Below, in pieces: positions 1 to 14,829 of a stretch of DNA of 64,000 nt (positions within the stretch are counted from its first letter, which is position 1; each line of letters starts with the position of its first letter). The DNA is from Arabidopsis thaliana (taxonomy: Eukaryota > Streptophyta > Magnoliopsida > Brassicales > Brassicaceae). The position numbers and the translations under genes are program-made. The stretch is taken from positions 28,071,971 to 28,135,970 of the forward strand of contig NC_003070.9 of assembly GCF_000001735.4 (NCBI RefSeq). The letters are read 5' to 3'. The notes under the pieces were generated by a model that saw only the letters and a program-made list of their open reading frames with translations, did no database searches and was not told the origin of the DNA.

Positions 1-2
1 TG

Positions 3-3156
<3,154 letters not shown>

Positions 3157-3206
3157 ATGAGAGAAGAAGACATTCTCGAGAAATGAGAAGACTACCACTA
3201 CGATGA
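3157..3206 (+). promoter_or_regulatory. Two upstream ORFs directly before the QKY start
   Basis: uORF1 runs 3157-3186 and encodes MREEDILEK. uORF2 runs 3183-3206 and encodes MRRLPLR. uORF2 starts inside the end of uORF1 in another frame, and its TGA (3204-3206) overlaps the QKY ATG (3203-3205) as ATGA. Both lie in the expected leader. Such an arrangement would be expected to lower or tune translation of the main frame; that effect is inference. Confidence 0.55.
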
Positions 3207-6200
3207 ACACGACGCCGTTTCACTCGGATCCTCCGCCGTCGAGGATCCAGCGTAAGCTCGTTGTCGAAGTTGTTGAAGCTCGTAATATTCTCCCTAAAGA
3301 TGGTCAAGGAAGCTCTAGCGCTTACGTCGTTGTCGATTTCGATGCTCAGAAGAAACGAACCTCCACTAAGTTCCGTGACCTAAACCCTATTTGGAACGAG
3401 ATGCTTGATTTCGCCGTCTCCGATCCCAAAAACATGGATTACGACGAGCTCGATATCGAGGTTTATAACGATAAAAGATTTGGTAACGGAGGTGGCCGGA
3501 AGAATCATTTTCTCGGTAGGGTTAAGATCTATGGAAGCCAGTTCTCGCGAAGAGGTGAAGAAGGTCTTGTGTATTTCCCTTTGGAGAAGAAGAGTGTGTT
3601 CAGCTGGATTCGCGGCGAGATTGGACTCAAAATCTACTATTACGACGAAGCCGCCGACGAAGACACGGCGGGTGGAGGTGGAGGACAGCAACAACAACAG
3701 CAACAGCAACAATTTCATCCGCCGCAACAAGAAGCCGATGAACAACAACACCAGCAACAATTTCATCCTCCGCCGCAGCAGATGATGAATATACCACCGG
3801 AGAAACCTAATGTAGTTGTGGTTGAAGAAGGTAGGGTTTTCGAATCGGCTCAGAGTCAGCGCTATACAGAGACACATCAGCAACCTCCGGTGGTTATTGT
3901 TGAAGAATCACCACCGCAGCATGTAATGCAAGGTCCAAATGATAACCATCCTCACCGAAATGATAACCATCCTCAACGGCCACCGTCTCCGCCGCCACCT
4001 CCATCGGCTGGGGAAGTACATTATTATCCACCGGAAGTGAGGAAGATGCAAGTAGGAAGACCTCCCGGCGGAGATAGAATTAGGGTTACGAAGAGACCAC
4101 CGAATGGAGATTATTCACCTAGGGTTATCAATAGCAAAACTGGAGGAGGAGAGACGACGATGGAGAAGAAGACTCATCATCCTTACAATCTTGTTGAGCC
4201 AATGCAGTATCTCTTCGTTCGGATTGTGAAGGCGCGTGGCTTACCACCTAACGAGAGCGCGTATGTTAAGGTACGGACGTCGAACCATTTCGTCAGGTCT
4301 AAACCGGCCGTTAACCGGCCCGGCGAATCGGTTGATTCACCGGAGTGGAATCAGGTTTTTGCTCTTGGTCATAACCGGTCTGATTCCGCTGTAACTGGTG
4401 CGACTCTTGAGATCTCTGCTTGGGATGCTTCGTCGGAGAGTTTTCTCGGAGGAGTTTGTTTTGATCTCTCTGAGGTTCCGGTTCGTGACCCGCCGGATAG
4501 TCCGCTTGCTCCTCAGTGGTATCGGCTCGAAGGCTCCGGCGCGGATCAGAACTCTGGGAGAATTTCCGGTGACATTCAGCTCTCTGTTTGGATTGGTACT
4601 CAGGTAGATGAGGCATTTCCGGAGGCTTGGAGCTCTGATGCTCCGCATGTAGCTCACACGCGTTCTAAGGTGTATCAATCGCCGAAACTTTGGTACTTGA
4701 GAGTGACGGTTCTTGAGGCACAGGATTTACACATAGCTCCTAATCTCCCGCCGTTGACTGCGCCTGAGATTCGTGTGAAAGCTCAATTAGGGTTTCAGTC
4801 GGCGCGTACAAGAAGAGGCTCAATGAATAACCACAGTGGTTCGTTTCATTGGCATGAGGATATGATCTTTGTTGCTGGAGAGCCGTTGGAAGATTGCTTG
4901 GTTCTGATGGTGGAAGACCGGACGACTAAAGAAGCAACACTTCTAGGACATGCCATGATCCCAGTGAGCTCCATCGAGCAGCGAATTGATGAGCGTTTTG
5001 TGCCGTCGAAATGGCACACTCTGGAAGGAGAAGGTGGAGGTGGAGGTGGAGGAGGAGGACCTGGAGGTGGTGGTGGTGGTGGACCTTATTGTGGAAGGAT
5101 TAGCCTTAGACTTTGTCTCGAAGGTGGGTATCATGTGCTTGAAGAGGCGGCGCATGTATGCAGCGATTTCCGTCCGACGGCTAAGCAGCTATGGAAACCG
5201 CCGATTGGAATACTTGAGTTGGGGATTCTTGGAGCTCGTGGGTTGTTGCCGATGAAGGCGAAAAACGGAGGGAAAGGTTCCACTGATGCTTATTGTGTTG
5301 CTAAGTACGGGAAGAAATGGGTCAGGACTCGAACCATAACAGACAGTTTTGACCCGAGGTGGCACGAGCAGTATACGTGGCAGGTTTATGATCCTTGCAC
5401 CGTGCTAACTGTTGGAGTCTTCGACAATTGGAGGATGTTCTCTGACGCCTCCGATGATAGACCTGACACACGGATTGGGAAGATACGGATCCGGGTGTCG
5501 ACGTTAGAGAGCAACAAAGTGTACACCAATTCATATCCTCTGTTGGTTTTGTTACCTAGCGGTATGAAAAAAATGGGTGAAATTGAAGTGGCAGTCCGGT
5601 TTGCATGCCCGTCTCTGCTGCCTGATGTTTGTGCAGCTTATGGACAGCCGCTTCTGCCTCGGATGCACTACATAAGGCCTCTAGGTGTAGCACAACAAGA
5701 TGCATTAAGAGGGGCCGCCACGAAAATGGTAGCAGCTTGGCTGGCTCGAGCAGAACCACCATTGGGACCAGAGGTAGTTCGATATATGTTAGATGCAGAT
5801 TCGCATGCATGGAGCATGAGGAAAAGCAAAGCGAATTGGTACAGAATTGTTGGTGTTTTAGCTTGGGCAGTGGGTTTAGCTAAGTGGTTGGATAATATCA
5901 GGCGGTGGAGGAATCCAGTGACGACGGTGCTAGTCCATATTCTATATCTGGTTCTTGTTTGGTACCCTGATTTGGTAGTCCCGACTGCATTCTTGTACGT
6001 GGTGATGATCGGAGTTTGGTACTACCGGTTTAGACCCAAGATACCGGCTGGTATGGATATCCGCTTATCACAAGCTGAAACCGTCGATCCTGATGAGCTA
6101 GATGAAGAATTCGACACCATACCAAGCTCAAGGCGACCAGAAGTAATCCGAGCTAGGTACGACCGATTAAGGATCTTAGCAGTGAGGGTTCAGACCATTC

Positions 6201-6448
6201 TAGGAGATTTTGCAGCGCAAGGAGAACGGATTCAAGCGTTGGTTAGCTGGAGAGATCCGAGAGCGACAAAGCTGTTCATAGCAATCTGTTTGGTAATCAC
6301 AATAGTTCTGTATGCAGTTCCTGCGAAAATGGTGGCGGTGGCTCTAGGGTTTTATTATCTTCGGCATCCGATGTTCCGAGACACAATGCCTACGGCTAGT
6401 CTCAATTTTTTCCGGCGGTTGCCAAGCTTGTCCGATCGACTCATCTAA
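3203..6448 (+). CDS. QKY: QUIRKY, multiple C2-domain and transmembrane protein (MCTP), 1081 aa
   Basis: Membrane-anchored C2 protein acting at plasmodesmata with the receptor-like kinase STRUBBELIG in tissue morphogenesis (known role of QKY). It is a single exon. Four C2 domains can be read: residues about 15-125 (KLVVEVVEARNILPKDG), from about 335 (LFVRIVKARGLPP), from about 496 (WYLRVTVLEAQDLH) and from about 668 (GILELGILGARGLLPM). A phosphoribosyltransferase C-terminal (PRT_C) region with hydrophobic segments near 905-940 and 1023-1053 follows. A Gln run (about 162-170), a Pro/His/Gln-rich linker, and Gly runs (about 610-630) separate the domains. The start is the first ATG giving the full C2A domain; two short uORFs precede it. 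Length equals that known for QKY. Confidence 0.96.
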   Translation: MNTTPFHSDPPPSRIQRKLVVEVVEARNILPKDGQGSSSAYVVVDFDAQKKRTSTKFRDLNPIWNEMLDFAVSDPKNMDYDELDIEVYNDKRFGNGGGRKNHFLGRVKIYGSQFSRRGEEGLVYFPLEKKSVFSWIRGEIGLKIYYYDEAADEDTAGGGGGQQQQQQQQQFHPPQQEADEQQHQQQFHPPPQQMMNIPPEKPNVVVVEEGRVFESAQSQRYTETHQQPPVVIVEESPPQHVMQGPNDNHPHRNDNHPQRPPSPPPPPSAGEVHYYPPEVRKMQVGRPPGGDRIRVTKRPPNGDYSPRVINSKTGGGETTMEKKTHHPYNLVEPMQYLFVRIVKARGLPPNESAYVKVRTSNHFVRSKPAVNRPGESVDSPEWNQVFALGHNRSDSAVTGATLEISAWDASSESFLGGVCFDLSEVPVRDPPDSPLAPQWYRLEGSGADQNSGRISGDIQLSVWIGTQVDEAFPEAWSSDAPHVAHTRSKVYQSPKLWYLRVTVLEAQDLHIAPNLPPLTAPEIRVKAQLGFQSARTRRGSMNNHSGSFHWHEDMIFVAGEPLEDCLVLMVEDRTTKEATLLGHAMIPVSSIEQRIDERFVPSKWHTLEGEGGGGGGGGGPGGGGGGGPYCGRISLRLCLEGGYHVLEEAAHVCSDFRPTAKQLWKPPIGILELGILGARGLLPMKAKNGGKGSTDAYCVAKYGKKWVRTRTITDSFDPRWHEQYTWQVYDPCTVLTVGVFDNWRMFSDASDDRPDTRIGKIRIRVSTLESNKVYTNSYPLLVLLPSGMKKMGEIEVAVRFACPSLLPDVCAAYGQPLLPRMHYIRPLGVAQQDALRGAATKMVAAWLARAEPPLGPEVVRYMLDADSHAWSMRKSKANWYRIVGVLAWAVGLAKWLDNIRRWRNPVTTVLVHILYLVLVWYPDLVVPTAFLYVVMIGVWYYRFRPKIPAGMDIRLSQAETVDPDELDEEFDTIPSSRRPEVIRARYDRLRILAVRVQTILGDFAAQGERIQALVSWRDPRATKLFIAICLVITIVLYAVPAKMVAVALGFYYLRHPMFRDTMPTASLNFFRRLPSLSDRLI
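3686..3712 (+). repeat. Polyglutamine microsatellite in QKY coding sequence
   Basis: Nine consecutive CAG/CAA codons, followed by two near-copies of a Gln-rich FHPP segment. Length variation between accessions is likely, as in other trinucleotide runs. Confidence 0.8.
5029..5092 (+). repeat. Polyglycine GGN run in QKY coding sequence
   Basis: GGA/GGT-rich run encoding two glycine blocks split by a proline, in the linker between the third and fourth C2 domains. Confidence 0.8.
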
Positions 6449-7024
6449 GGAGAGAAAGATGTCAAGATAGTAAATGTTAGGTGTTTTTGAGTATCCAACA
6501 GTTTCTTGGGCTGAGGAGGAAATAGAATAAAAAGATTCATTATGGGTTAAGAATTTTATCATATTATTATGATTCTTCATTTTATTATTCAGATTCTGTC
6601 GGAAACTATAATCAGATGGCATGAGCTTTGAGACCTGTAATATTTTGAAGGAAACGAGAGAGATTTCAGATTTGAGAGGTGAAAAAGGAAGCAAAACTTG
6701 TCAGTAAAGTTTTTTGACCACAGATTTGCTTTTGGTATCTCTGTAGTTTTCTCTGTAATCTAAAATGATTTACTAATTCCTCATTTAACTTATTTTGTTT
6801 ACGCCTAAACTATTACATGTAAACATTGTCTGATTATATAAATTCTAAGTGAAAAACCGGAGATAAAGCGCTAACGAAAATGATTGGTTGAAATCACAAA
6901 GACATCATCTGACGTGGCAGTTTCTCTGTCTATCAGAGTTTCAGATAGTGTGCCAACGGCGAAACAAGACACGAAAGAATCTCTAAAGAAATCATTTTCA
7001 TCGCTTCGCTTCGATTTTTCTTCA
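6449..7024. other. QKY 3' UTR and RIQ2 promoter
   Basis: No gene seen. The frame upstream of the RIQ2 ATG is open for 47 codons but lacks an ATG, so it is read as leader. Confidence 0.5.
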
Positions 7025-7861
7025 ATGGCTGTCGTCGGCGCTCCAATATCGTCTCCGGCGGCTCAGCTGCAGACACAATTTCTCTCCAATCCCATTCTCC
7101 CCCGCTTTCGCCGGTCTTTCTCCACCGGAAAATCACCAGCAACTTTCTCCGTCGTAGCTATGGCTCCCCAGAAAAAGGTAACTAACTCTCTTAATCATCT
7201 CCTTTGTTTAAGTTCTGAGATCTTTTGCACTTTCATCAATCACTTCATAAAGTATAAATCTTTTTTGATTCTCAAGATAATCTTTAGAAACATGAATAAG
7301 CAGTACATTTTAGTAATGGAACAAAGACATTGAAGTCTCTGTATATAGTATTGTTGCAGAGTTTTATATATACTTTTTAATTTGTGTAATTGTGATCACT
7401 GAATCGGGTAACAAAAGGTGAACAAATATGATGCCAAGTGGAAGAAACAATGGTACGGAGCTGGATTGTTTTTCGAAGGGAGTGAGCAAATAAACGTTGA
7501 TGTTTTCAAGAAGCTGGAGAAGCGAAAAGTGTTGAGCAACGTTGAGAAATCTGGCCTGCTGTCAAAAGCAGAGGGGTTGGGACTCACATTGTCATCTCTT
7601 GAGAAGCTTAAAGTCTTCTCCAAAGCAGAGGACCTTGGTCTTCTCAGTCTCCTTGAGAACTTAGCTGGAACATCGCCTGCGGTCTTAGCCTCGGCTGCAT
7701 TACCAGCTCTCACGGCTGCTATTGTAGCCGTGGTGTTGATCCCGGATGACTCAACTACTCTAGTGGTTGCTCAGGCGGTTTTGGCCGGTGCTCTTGCGCT
7801 TACAGGGGTTGTTTTGTTGGTTGGTTCTGTTGTTTTGGATGGACTTCAAGAAGCTGACTGA
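7025..7861 (+). CDS. RIQ2: RIQ2, thylakoid protein affecting grana stacking and quenching (DUF1118), 198 aa
   Basis: Small plastid membrane protein. RIQ proteins influence LHCII organisation, grana stacking and non-photochemical quenching (known for the pair RIQ1/RIQ2). Two exons, 7025-7177 and 7418-7861, join in phase 0. The N-terminus, rich in Ser, Pro and Arg with no acids for about 50 residues, looks like a transit peptide. The mature part begins with KYDAKWKKQWYGAG. It continues with a repeated LLSKAEGLGL/VFSKAEDLGLL pattern and ends in two hydrophobic segments (about residues 135-155 and 165-190). The gene converges on CPK30, with 367 bp between stop codons. Confidence 0.9.
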
Positions 7862-8228
7862 TTCTTTCTCTGTAAACCGAACATAAACCCATGTCTTGTC
7901 CAATTGATTTTTGTCAGTTGCTGATTTATAGCTGTATGGTTCAGTTGTTTATGGTTAGTCCAAGACATAAGCTGAGTGATAGAAAGAAGCTTTATAATAA
8001 TTAAACAAATATTACATACACATTCATTCATTCTCCAGTGAAAAGCCTAACTACGCCCACAAATTACAAATTTCCAACTTCCCCAAAACCAAAAAAAAGA
8101 ATCTCTAGAAACAAAGTGAAGTAAGCCAAAATCACATCTGAAAAAAGCCCAGAAAAAAACCCTTCATGAACGTGTAAGAAAAGCAGCCATCAGATTGCTT
8201 CTGTTTTGGTGATAAACAAGTGTAAAGA
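7862..8228. other. Convergent 3' region between RIQ2 and CPK30
   Basis: Short intergenic DNA that should hold both 3' UTRs. No gene, RNA gene or repeat is seen. Confidence 0.5.
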
Positions 8229-10506
<2,278 letters not shown>

Positions 10507-10507
10507 G

Positions 10508-10528
10508 GCTGAGTTTTTGAAACTCAGC
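10508..10528 (-). promoter_or_regulatory. Perfect stem-loop abutting the CPK30 start codon
   Basis: On the transcript strand this reads GCTGAGTTT, then loop CAA, then AAACTCAGC, one base before the ATG. That is a 9-bp perfect stem with a 3-nt loop. Position and perfection suggest a possible effect on initiation; no function is known to me. Confidence 0.5.
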
Positions 10529-13500
10529 AGAAGAATAATGAAGAAAGTAGTTTAAAGAAGTTTTCGTTGGTGCAAAATCCGGCGACGGCGTAGAGTTTTC
10601 CGGCGAACCGGTGAGTTGCAGAGAAGAGGAAACACGGGTTCAGCTGAAGAAAGTTTCGACCTTTTCGTAAAATTGATCAAAATGATTATAATTTTTTTTA
10701 TTTATATCAAAAAGAAAATAAGTTAAAGCGACTTGATCTATCTCCCCTATATACTTAAACAAATTAATTACATAGAAACTGTAATTTTGAGCCATTTTCT
10801 AACCTATAATTTATAAAAAATTGTAAAATATTTTCAGTGATTAACAGTTAATTAATTGTATTATTATTACAGAACAAGTTTTAGTCTCTGGTGTTGTAAC
10901 TAAAAGAGTAAGTAATTAAAATAACTATTAAAAAAATTATAGCCTTAGATCTGTTGATAGGTGGTAAAATGAAGGGTAGAGATGTAGCTTACGTGGAAGG
11001 GGAGAGTTTGATGAAGTTGTTGACCGTAGAAGTGGATACGGTGACATTGTCAAAAAGTGTGACGTTGGTTTCATTTGATTTGGTATCACCAAAATATTTT
11101 GTTTTGTTTTCAATTCAGTAATTATTATTGTCTTCTTGTCTTATATTATATGTCTATAGCATTACCTAAACTACCTGAATCTACAATTTTTTTTTTTGCT
11201 ATTTGGTTTCTTAAATACAATATTTAAAAACTGGTTTCTTACCAATATACATACATATGTATATTTACAGATTTATCGAGTGGAAAATGTCTTCATTAAT
11301 TTTTCGTATGAAAATAAATAACTTTGGGTTGTCAAATTCAAGATAAAAACTGGCATTGGATTTTCTTAACAAAAAAAAACCCTAGTAGTTTATGTGTGAT
11401 TTGAAAGTTTCTACCAAAAGATTTGGTGAAGATAATTTCAAAAGCTATCAAATTTGTATCTAAGATATGAGATATTATTAGGTGTAGACTTTATCAATGT
11501 AAAGGAGTCAGCTTACTATCGGACTTTGTTTTGTGTAAAAAAATAGTAATCAAAACTAATATATGAAGATTCCATTGATCAAAGTCAACAAAAATGCAAA
11601 CAAATGCGATCGTCTTGTTGTTTTCTCTCATATATTTCTCATTTTTATATTCGAAACTAATTGACAAGTGTGTCGCCATGTCGTGATCTTATTCGTTTGC
11701 TTTCTATAAATCGGGTTTACATTCACATCCTATCAACAACTAATTGGAAGTTCGAAACCGAAACTCTTTTTGATCATCATGTACATCGTCTAAACGATAA
11801 AATTTGTGCATATGAATATAAATATTTTTGTTTTATCACTTTATGTCACTCATCAAATTGATATCAGTAGGTAAAAAAGAAGGTCTTTTATTTATTTCCC
11901 GGTTATACTTTCAACCAACAATTAGTGCAATTGGCAAAAAGAGTGTGAAACGTTGAAAGTCATGCAAAAAATAAAAAAAGCGAGTCTTTGTAAATCAATA
12001 CATTAGAGAAAACTAGCTATATAAGCCCCAAGTTTTAAAACTTGGTTATATTTTACTCGAACTTTGTTATGTTTATGCATATAGTAATATGTTATAAATT
12101 ATTAAGACATAAAATTCCATAAAAAAAGATAAATCAATTACAAATAGATTAGTATGGATGAGATTGATTTTCACACCTAAAAAAAAAAGAGAGGAAATGA
12201 TGGACCATGTTTTATCTTGTGCAACTTTTTAGCTGGCAAAAAGGATTTAAAAAGAAACTAACAATACGAAAAATTATTATTCGGAAAAAGGGACTTTCGT
12301 CGATGAAGGAAAAAACATGAGATTGTGTATGAAATGATGGGCTCAACTAGAATGTTTGAGATTGCATGTGTATGTGGCGTTGTCATGCCAACTATTCGAT
12401 TTATTCAAGTCCCATCACTTTTCTTGCATAAAACTGTTATCTACAGCCTAAAACTATATATACTTTATGGGATAATTAATATTTTTATATGAATGAATCT
12501 TAAATTCAAAAAAAAAGAAAAGAAATGAATGAATCCATCATCCATGCCTTAGGCTTTGAATAGTGATATACCGGCGGGATGGTTTGTTTACCATCCATAT
12601 CTCTTTTAAAACTTTTCAAGTAATAAGGAAACTCAATAAGTTTCTAGATTAGTCATGTTTCAGTCTAACTTTTAGTGTTATGAAGAACAAGAAAATGACA
12701 GCAAGTGATTTGGCATGGATCAAGTGACACAGGTCCGTTTTATTTACATTTTGGAATCTGAAATTCATTAATTTCAATGATTGTAGTATGTCTCTGACTA
12801 AGTTTGTTTTCCATATGTTGCACACTTATAGTAAATGATGAGGTTTGGGAGTGAATACTTTAGGGTTAGTTTAAGATTCTATGGGGTTTCAGATTAAGCT
12901 GTAGTATGAGTTTGTCGAAGCTACTAGGATCATATAACGAGCAAATGTCTTTTATACAGCAGCTATTTGGGCTTGAAAAACAAAGTTTGAAATGGGCTCA
13001 TAAGATAACTGATAGGAAAGCCCAATATATTTTTCTTAGCTTAAAGAGAATACACTTGCAAAGGAGAACATAAATGCACAAATACAATGGCATAAAAGTA
13101 TCTTTTTCAAAATATTATTTAAAACTTTGTTGTGCTTTCACATTTTTAGATTTTTTCAGATTTTTTATATTTCTTTTGGATTAAAAGTTTATAAAATCTA
13201 TCTTAAAGAAAAGGAGCCGTTCTAAAATCTAAATTAAAGAGGCCACGGAAATTTAGTTCGGATCGAATCATACCCACAAAATCTCTCTCTAAACTCTAAA
13301 ATAGTAAAGGAAATGAAAGTCACAAAACAGTCATATTCAAAGTAGTACAGAGAAACTTGAGGAGGACAGAACCGAAACGTTTGCTCAAAAGGGGAACAAA
13401 GTAATAAAAGACGAAAAGTTCAAAAAAAGGTTTTTACAGCTAAATCCAAATATTCTTTTTATTCCCAAATTCAATCACTAACTTTAAAAATAGTAATTCG

Positions 13501-13870
13501 ACACCACATTGTTAACCGGGAAAAGCGATTTAAATAAGAAATTCTGAAATTCTTCAATATAAAACACTGCTAATATTATATTTAAAGAATATACTGAAAA
13601 TTATGAAGGTATCGTAATCGAATCGATCAGATACAATTTAGAGTTGCCTAATTCATAAAAGGAAAAAACATTTATGGGTGATGTTATTTCATAAATACAA
13701 AGATTTAGGGGTATAGTTGAAAAAAGGTAAGTATGTTAAAGGAAAACATTTATTGAAAAGAAAAAAAGAAGAGAGTAAAAGCAAAAAAAAAAAAGTCGTG
13801 ACCTTTGGAGCTAGTAGTACCCAATTTGCTTGGAGAGCAAAACAAACTTTGAAGCTTCCATATTTGACGG
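10529..13870. other. Large gene-poor region upstream of CPK30
   Basis: About 3.3 kb of AT-rich DNA, unusually long for this gene-dense window. The first 200-300 bases should hold the CPK30 leader and promoter. No coding region, tRNA or clear transposon could be supported. It contains an 18-bp perfect palindrome at 12028-12045. Confidence 0.5.
12028..12045. repeat. 18-bp perfect palindrome
   Basis: The sequence CCAAGTTTTAAAACTTGG is its own reverse complement. It lies in gene-free AT-rich DNA; function unknown. Confidence 0.6.
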
Positions 13871-14000
13871 CCACAGAGGGAGAAGGCAATTTCGCCTTCT
13901 GTCTCTCCTTTTCTTTCTCATTTCCTCCTGAAGATTTCTTTTTTCTGTTGTCTGGGGAAAACGAAGCAGACGAAGGAAGTCAAACACCACCGTTTTTAAG

Positions 14001-14826
14001 GTGACTTCGTAGTCTTGTGATCTCGCTTCTGTTCTTTACTTTTCCGATTGAAATTTTGCTTCTTTCTTAGCAATAAATGTCATTGATTTCTGGGTTTCTC
14101 CTCTTTTCTCTTCTGTTATTCTGCTTTTCGTTGATATCGAGCTTGGAACTCGGCTGTTATCAGTTTTTGTGAGAGTTAATTTTGAGATTGAACGTATTCA
14201 TAATGTTTGTTTGACTGTATGTTCTAATTGTTGACTTTAATTTGGTCAATATTCTTAAGATTTGAATGTGAATCAGAGGTGAAGAGAGATTCTAACAGAG
14301 GCTCAATTTCACTGCACATATTTTTTGAGCAACTGGTTAGAATGCATTTCGAGAATGGGGATGGTCTATTTCAGCTTAGACAATAGACATTGTTGTATAT
14401 TCTTGTTATAGCCATTTTGGTATTATTGGTGTGTGAAAGGATGATACTTTGTGGAGAAGCTGAGAGAAAACTGGAAAGCCCAATTTTTATTCTGTTAAAT
14501 GGGTTTTACTCTGACAATTATACAAGATATGGGGTGACTTTGAATAAGTAATGTACAAAGTTTCTCAATTCTTTGTGTAGAACTTCGTGGACAAGAGAGC
14601 TAGATGGCTAATAAAATGTAATTTTTCTTTGTAATTCATGGCTTGGTTACACGACCAAGTGTTGAAACCTTAATTACTGCGTTTGGTGGCTCCGTTGTCA
14701 TAATTCTGGTGAGAGGCTTCAGGTAGTGTTATAGGTTACTAAGATAGTTTTGGGGAACAGTTTTTTTTAGTTCTTGATATTATCTTTATGTGTTTTCTCT
14801 AAGCGTGTGATTCTGTTTTCTTGCAG
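14001..14826 (+). other. Probable 5' UTR intron of the PPR-SMR gene
   Basis: A donor (AAG|GTGACTTC) at 14001 and a pyrimidine-rich acceptor (TTTTCTTGCAG) at 14826, three bases before the ATG, define a likely leader intron of about 826 bp. The upstream exon would be the CT-rich stretch near 13880-14000. No cDNA is available here. Confidence 0.55.
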
Positions 14827-14829
14827 ACG

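Noticed and set aside
3380..3883. 167-codon antisense open frame within QKY
   Set aside because: Leu- and Arg-rich translation of the reverse of Gln-rich coding DNA; it is a shadow of the QKY frame with no promoter or domain.
13717..14004. 95-codon plus-strand frame upstream of the PPR-SMR gene
   Set aside because: Very Lys-rich from an A-run, then overlaps the CT-rich leader; it is read as promoter and 5' UTR.
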